A DNA stretch of 8,049 nt from an uncultured Fusobacteriaceae bacterium (GTDB lineage: Bacteria; Fusobacteriota; Fusobacteriia; Fusobacteriales; Fusobacteriaceae), in NCBI GenBank assembly GCA_947072715.1, contig CAMTJB010000038.1:1-8049 (forward strand), written 5' to 3'. The notes below the pieces were generated by a model. It was given only the letters and a program-made list of their open reading frames with translations, did not search any database and was not told the origin of the DNA. Positions 5,373-8,049 of the stretch are shown here, in pieces. Both the position numbers and the translations under genes were made by a program. Position 1 is the stretch's first letter; each line of letters opens with the position of its first letter.

Positions 5373-5954
5373 ATGATGTTGAAAACAGATGTATTTAAAA
5401 ATTATAGTGGGAAAAATTTAGAAGCTCTTCTTAAAGAGGAAGAGGGAATAAGGATACAGTTGTTAGGGAGTCCTGGAGATATAAAATTAAAAAGGGAATT
5501 AGGGAAAATTTTATATTATAAGGGAGATGTAAACGGGGCAATACAAATGGCTTTAAAAGTGCATGCATTGCAACCTAATAAGTCAGAAGTACACGCATTT
5601 TTAGGATATCTTTATTATGAAAATGAAGAATACCATAAATCTATAGAACATTTAAACTACTCTTTAGATTTAGATCCTAAAACTTCATTTTTATATTTTT
5701 TATTAGGAAATGCTTATTCAAGAGTAGGAAAAATAAAAGAAGCGATACATTTTTATGATTTAGCTATATTTTTAGATTTTGATATATATCAAGCTCATTT
5801 AGATTTTGCAAAAAGATATGAAGATATTGGTAGATACAAAAAGGCTTTAAAAGAATATGAAACAGCTTTTGAAATAGATTATAGGGCTCAAGAGTTAAAA
5901 GATAAAATTGATTTATTAAAAGACAAAATAAAAAAAGCTGAAAATAAAATTTAG
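5373..5954 (+). CDS. Tetratricopeptide repeat (TPR) protein
   Basis: A 193-residue protein of unknown specific function built from about four TPR units: residues 37-70, 71-104, 105-138 and 139-172. Each shows the usual pattern, for example LGYLYYENEEYHKSIEHLNYSL, LGNAYSRVGKIKEAIHFYDLA and YEDIGRYKKALKEYETAF. A lysine-rich helical tail (173-193) follows. There is no signal peptide or membrane segment, so it should be a cytoplasmic scaffold or adaptor. The start is one of two consecutive ATG codons (5373, 5376) after AGGGGAAG; the first is chosen. The stop is TAG. The J-domain gene begins 18 bp later, so the two are likely co-transcribed and may work together as a chaperone pair, but that is inference from adjacency only. 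Confidence 0.9.
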   Translation: MMLKTDVFKNYSGKNLEALLKEEEGIRIQLLGSPGDIKLKRELGKILYYKGDVNGAIQMALKVHALQPNKSEVHAFLGYLYYENEEYHKSIEHLNYSLDLDPKTSFLYFLLGNAYSRVGKIKEAIHFYDLAIFLDFDIYQAHLDFAKRYEDIGRYKKALKEYETAFEIDYRAQELKDKIDLLKDKIKKAENKI

Positions 5955-5972
5955 CTTGGGAGAAACAATATA

Positions 5973-6554
5973 ATGATTGAAACGATGATATTTATTATTT
6001 TTATATGTATATTTATAGGGGGAATAACAGGACAAATGTTTAAAGTTCTTCCTTTTATTATGTTATTAGTAGTTGCATTATTTTTTACTTTTGGTATAAA
6101 AATATTAGGAATTATTCTTGCTGTGTTACTAAATAATCCTTGGTTAATTCTAGTTCTTTTACTAGGTTATTATTTAAGAAGGAAAAATGCTCCAAAAAGA
6201 TCAAAAAATAAATTTTACTATTATTCATCAAGTAATTCACAACAGCAACAAAAAGATTTTGAAGAGTTTTTTAAACAAGCTGGAGGATTTAATAATAATT
6301 CAGGGAATTATAATGGCAATTGGCAAAATAATAGTTCTTTTCCGCATCAAGGTGCAACAGAAAAAGACTATGAAAATTTAGGTATAAAAAGTGGAACAAC
6401 AAAAGAAGAGATAAAAAAAGCTTATAGAGACAAGGTTAAGATGCATCATCCAGATAGATACTCAAATGCAACAGAACAAGAAAAAGCTTATCATGAAACA
6501 AAAATAAAAGAAGTTAATGAAAGTTATGAAAAAATATCTAAAAGTATTCAATAA
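5973..6554 (+). CDS. Membrane-anchored J-domain (DnaJ-like, type III) protein
   Basis: J-domain proteins stimulate the ATPase of DnaK-type Hsp70 through an HPD motif. This 193-residue protein has three parts. A hydrophobic N-terminus (about 4-68) holds two or three membrane segments and ends in a basic RRKNAPKRSK cluster. A Gln/Asn/Ser/Gly-rich linker spans about 85-125. A C-terminal J domain spans about 130-193: DYENLGI, EEIKKAYRDKVKMHHPDRYSN with HPD at 159-161, then a closing helix. There is no G/F region or zinc finger, so it is not DnaJ itself. The C-terminal J domain with an N-terminal anchor recalls DjlA in layout, though I see no TerB domain. The positive-inside rule places the J domain in the cytoplasm. 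The start ATG has GGGAGA at 5958-5963. It probably recruits DnaK to the inner membrane; the client is unknown. Confidence 0.9.
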   Translation: MIETMIFIIFICIFIGGITGQMFKVLPFIMLLVVALFFTFGIKILGIILAVLLNNPWLILVLLLGYYLRRKNAPKRSKNKFYYYSSSNSQQQQKDFEEFFKQAGGFNNNSGNYNGNWQNNSSFPHQGATEKDYENLGIKSGTTKEEIKKAYRDKVKMHHPDRYSNATEQEKAYHETKIKEVNESYEKISKSIQ

Positions 6555-6600
6555 TTAAACAATAAAAATATTAAATAATATAAAGTTGGATGGTGAGATT

Positions 6601-7950
6601 GTGAATTTAAAAGCATTAATTTTAGCTGCTGGAAAAGGGACTAGAATGAAGTCAGAACTTCCTAAAGTTATTCATGAAGTGAACGGAGTTCCTATGGTAA
6701 AAAAGATAATGGATGTTTTAGAAGAGATAAACGTAGAGAAAAACATTTTGATTCTTGGACATAAAAAGGAGCTTATTTTAGAAGTTTTAGGAGAGGTAGA
6801 CTATGTTGTTCAAGAGGAACAATTAGGAACAGGGCATGCTATCAAACAAGCTAAAGAAAAATTAGCTGGTTATGATGGTGATGTTATGGTACTTTGTGGA
6901 GATACACCATTATTAAGAGCTGAAACGTTAAAAAATTTATATGATTATCACAAAACTAAAGGGGCTACAACAACAATATTAACATCTGTTTATGAGAATC
7001 CTTTTGGGTATGGAAGAATAGTTAAAGAGAATGGAAGAGTAGTTTCTATAATTGAAGAGAAAGAAGCAAGTTCAGAAGTAAAAAAGATAAAAGAAGTGAA
7101 TGCTGGTGTTTATTGCTTTAATTCTAAAGAATTGTTTAAAGCACTAGATAAAATAAATAATAATAATGATAAAGGTGAATATTATTTAACGGATGTTATA
7201 GGAATTCAAGTAACAGAAGGGAAATTAATAGAAGCTTACATATTAGAAGATAATGTAGAGATACTAGGGATAAATTCAAAAGTTGAGTTAGCTCAAGCTG
7301 GAAAAGTTTTAAGAGATAGAAAAAATATTCAATTAATGGAAGATGGAGTTATTTTAATAGATCCAGCTAATACCTATGTGGAAGAGGATGTTGTAATTGG
7401 AAGAGATACAATTCTTTATCCTGGATCTTTAATTCAAGGGAAAACAAAAATTGGAGAAAATTGTAAAGTTTTAGGAAATTCAAGAATTATAGATTGTGAA
7501 ATCGAAAATAATGTTATAATAGAGAGCTCTGTTTTGGAAGAGAGTAAAATAGAAGATAGAGTAACGATTGGTCCTTTTGCTCACTTAAGACCTAAAACAC
7601 ATCTTAAAGAAGATGTTCATATTGGAAATTTTGTGGAAACAAAAAAATCTACTTTAGAAAAAGGTGTTAAAGCAGGTCACTTATCATATTTAGGTGATGC
7701 AACAATCGGAGAAAAAACAAATATAGGTGCAGGAACAATAACTTGCAACTATGATGGTAAAAATAAATTTAAAACAATTATAGGTAAAAATGTTTTTATC
7801 GGAAGTGATACTATGCTTGTAGCCCCTTTAGAAATCGGAGAAGGAGCAGTAACTGCAGCAGGGTCAACAATAACTAAGGATGTTCCAAAAAATGGTTTAG
7901 GAATAGGAAGAAGTAAACAAGTAATTAAAGAAAATTGGAGGAAAGGGTAA
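6601..7950 (+). CDS. glmU: Bifunctional UDP-GlcNAc pyrophosphorylase / glucosamine-1-phosphate acetyltransferase
   Basis: GlmU acetylates glucosamine-1-phosphate with acetyl-CoA and then uridylylates it to UDP-GlcNAc, the precursor of peptidoglycan and lipid A. From GTG 6601 it is 449 residues, the usual length. The N-terminal uridyltransferase shows [18 protein letters not shown] (6-23), QLGTGHA (74-80), CGDTPLL with Asp101, YGRIV and NAGVY. The C-terminal half is a left-handed beta-helix of hexapeptide repeats with [24 protein letters not shown] (His360, the expected catalytic base) and [16 protein letters not shown] at 6601 is preferred because [11 protein letters not shown] is the family start and GGTGA (6592-6596) precedes it. 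An in-frame TTG at 6586 lacks an SD. It lies 46 bp after the J-domain gene and 1 bp before prs. Confidence 0.97.
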   Translation: MNLKALILAAGKGTRMKSELPKVIHEVNGVPMVKKIMDVLEEINVEKNILILGHKKELILEVLGEVDYVVQEEQLGTGHAIKQAKEKLAGYDGDVMVLCGDTPLLRAETLKNLYDYHKTKGATTTILTSVYENPFGYGRIVKENGRVVSIIEEKEASSEVKKIKEVNAGVYCFNSKELFKALDKINNNNDKGEYYLTDVIGIQVTEGKLIEAYILEDNVEILGINSKVELAQAGKVLRDRKNIQLMEDGVILIDPANTYVEEDVVIGRDTILYPGSLIQGKTKIGENCKVLGNSRIIDCEIENNVIIESSVLEESKIEDRVTIGPFAHLRPKTHLKEDVHIGNFVETKKSTLEKGVKAGHLSYLGDATIGEKTNIGAGTITCNYDGKNKFKTIIGKNVFIGSDTMLVAPLEIGEGAVTAAGSTITKDVPKNGLGIGRSKQVIKENWRKG

Positions 7951-7951
7951 A

Positions 7952-8049
7952 ATGATTAATTCAAAAAATGTAAAGATTTTTTGCGGTTCTTCGAACAAAG
8001 AGTTAGGAGAGAAAATCTCTAGCAAATTAGGAATTGAACTAGGTGCAGG
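7952..8049 (+). CDS. prs: Ribose-phosphate pyrophosphokinase (PRPP synthetase), N-terminal part
   Basis: The frame from ATG 7952 runs off the right edge after 32 codons. It reads MINSKNVKIFCGSSNKEL and then ISSKLGIELG, matching the N-terminus of PRPP synthetase, where KIFSGNSNPELA and a YLGIPLG-like stretch are typical. The enzyme makes PRPP from ribose 5-phosphate and ATP for nucleotide, His and Trp synthesis. GGAGG at 7937-7941 lies 10 nt before the ATG, inside the end of glmU, and the gap to glmU is 1 bp, so the two are translationally close. The glmU-prs pair is common in bacteria, which supports the call. Confidence 0.9.
   Translation, partial: MINSKNVKIFCGSSNKELGEKISSKLGIELGA

Overview
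The window is AT-rich bacterial DNA with every gene on the + strand. It combines a low-G+C, Firmicutes-like signal style (strong GGAGG ribosome binding sites, TTGACA/TATAAT promoters, hairpin-plus-U terminators) with a KDO-8-phosphate synthase, which implies lipopolysaccharide and an outer membrane. That combination and the protein sequences fit a member of the Fusobacteriota (Fusobacterium, Cetobacterium or Ilyobacter-like). This placement is inference; no 16S rRNA gene is present.

Layout. (a) 2-2256: a cell-envelope pair, murE (5' end outside the window) followed by kdsA. (b) 2352-2687: a compact single-gene unit with a consensus promoter, a 66-codon DUF1858-type redox gene interrupted in frame by one UGA, and a terminator. 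The UGA replaces the first cysteine of the family's CxxC motif and a SECIS-like hairpin follows it, so I read it as a small selenoprotein that ordinary ORF calling would miss. (c) 2722-3300: a beta-class carbonic anhydrase. (d) 3372-3728: a promoter, tRNA-Ser(UGA), tRNA-Ser(GCU), a terminator-like hairpin and tRNA-Arg(ACG). (e) 3748-5284: the translation operon infC-rpmI-rplT. It has its own promoter, a structured leader of about 270 nt with an internal terminator, an AUU start codon for IF3, and a strong terminator. (f) 5313-8049: a second operon beginning at an extended -10 promoter, with a TPR protein, a membrane-anchored J-domain protein, glmU and the start of prs.

How the genes work together: murE, glmU and kdsA supply peptidoglycan and LPS precursors, and prs supplies PRPP. 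infC-rpmI-rplT is the classic IF3/L35/L20 operon, with the layout expected for feedback control at the leader and at the IF3 start codon.

The main points for a second look are the UxxC selenoprotein candidate with its SECIS-like element, a 77-bp repeat that places a mid-murE segment where the N-terminal part of MurE should be (in-frame duplication or assembly chimera), and the infC leader with its AUU start. Most of the rest is ordinary housekeeping sequence.
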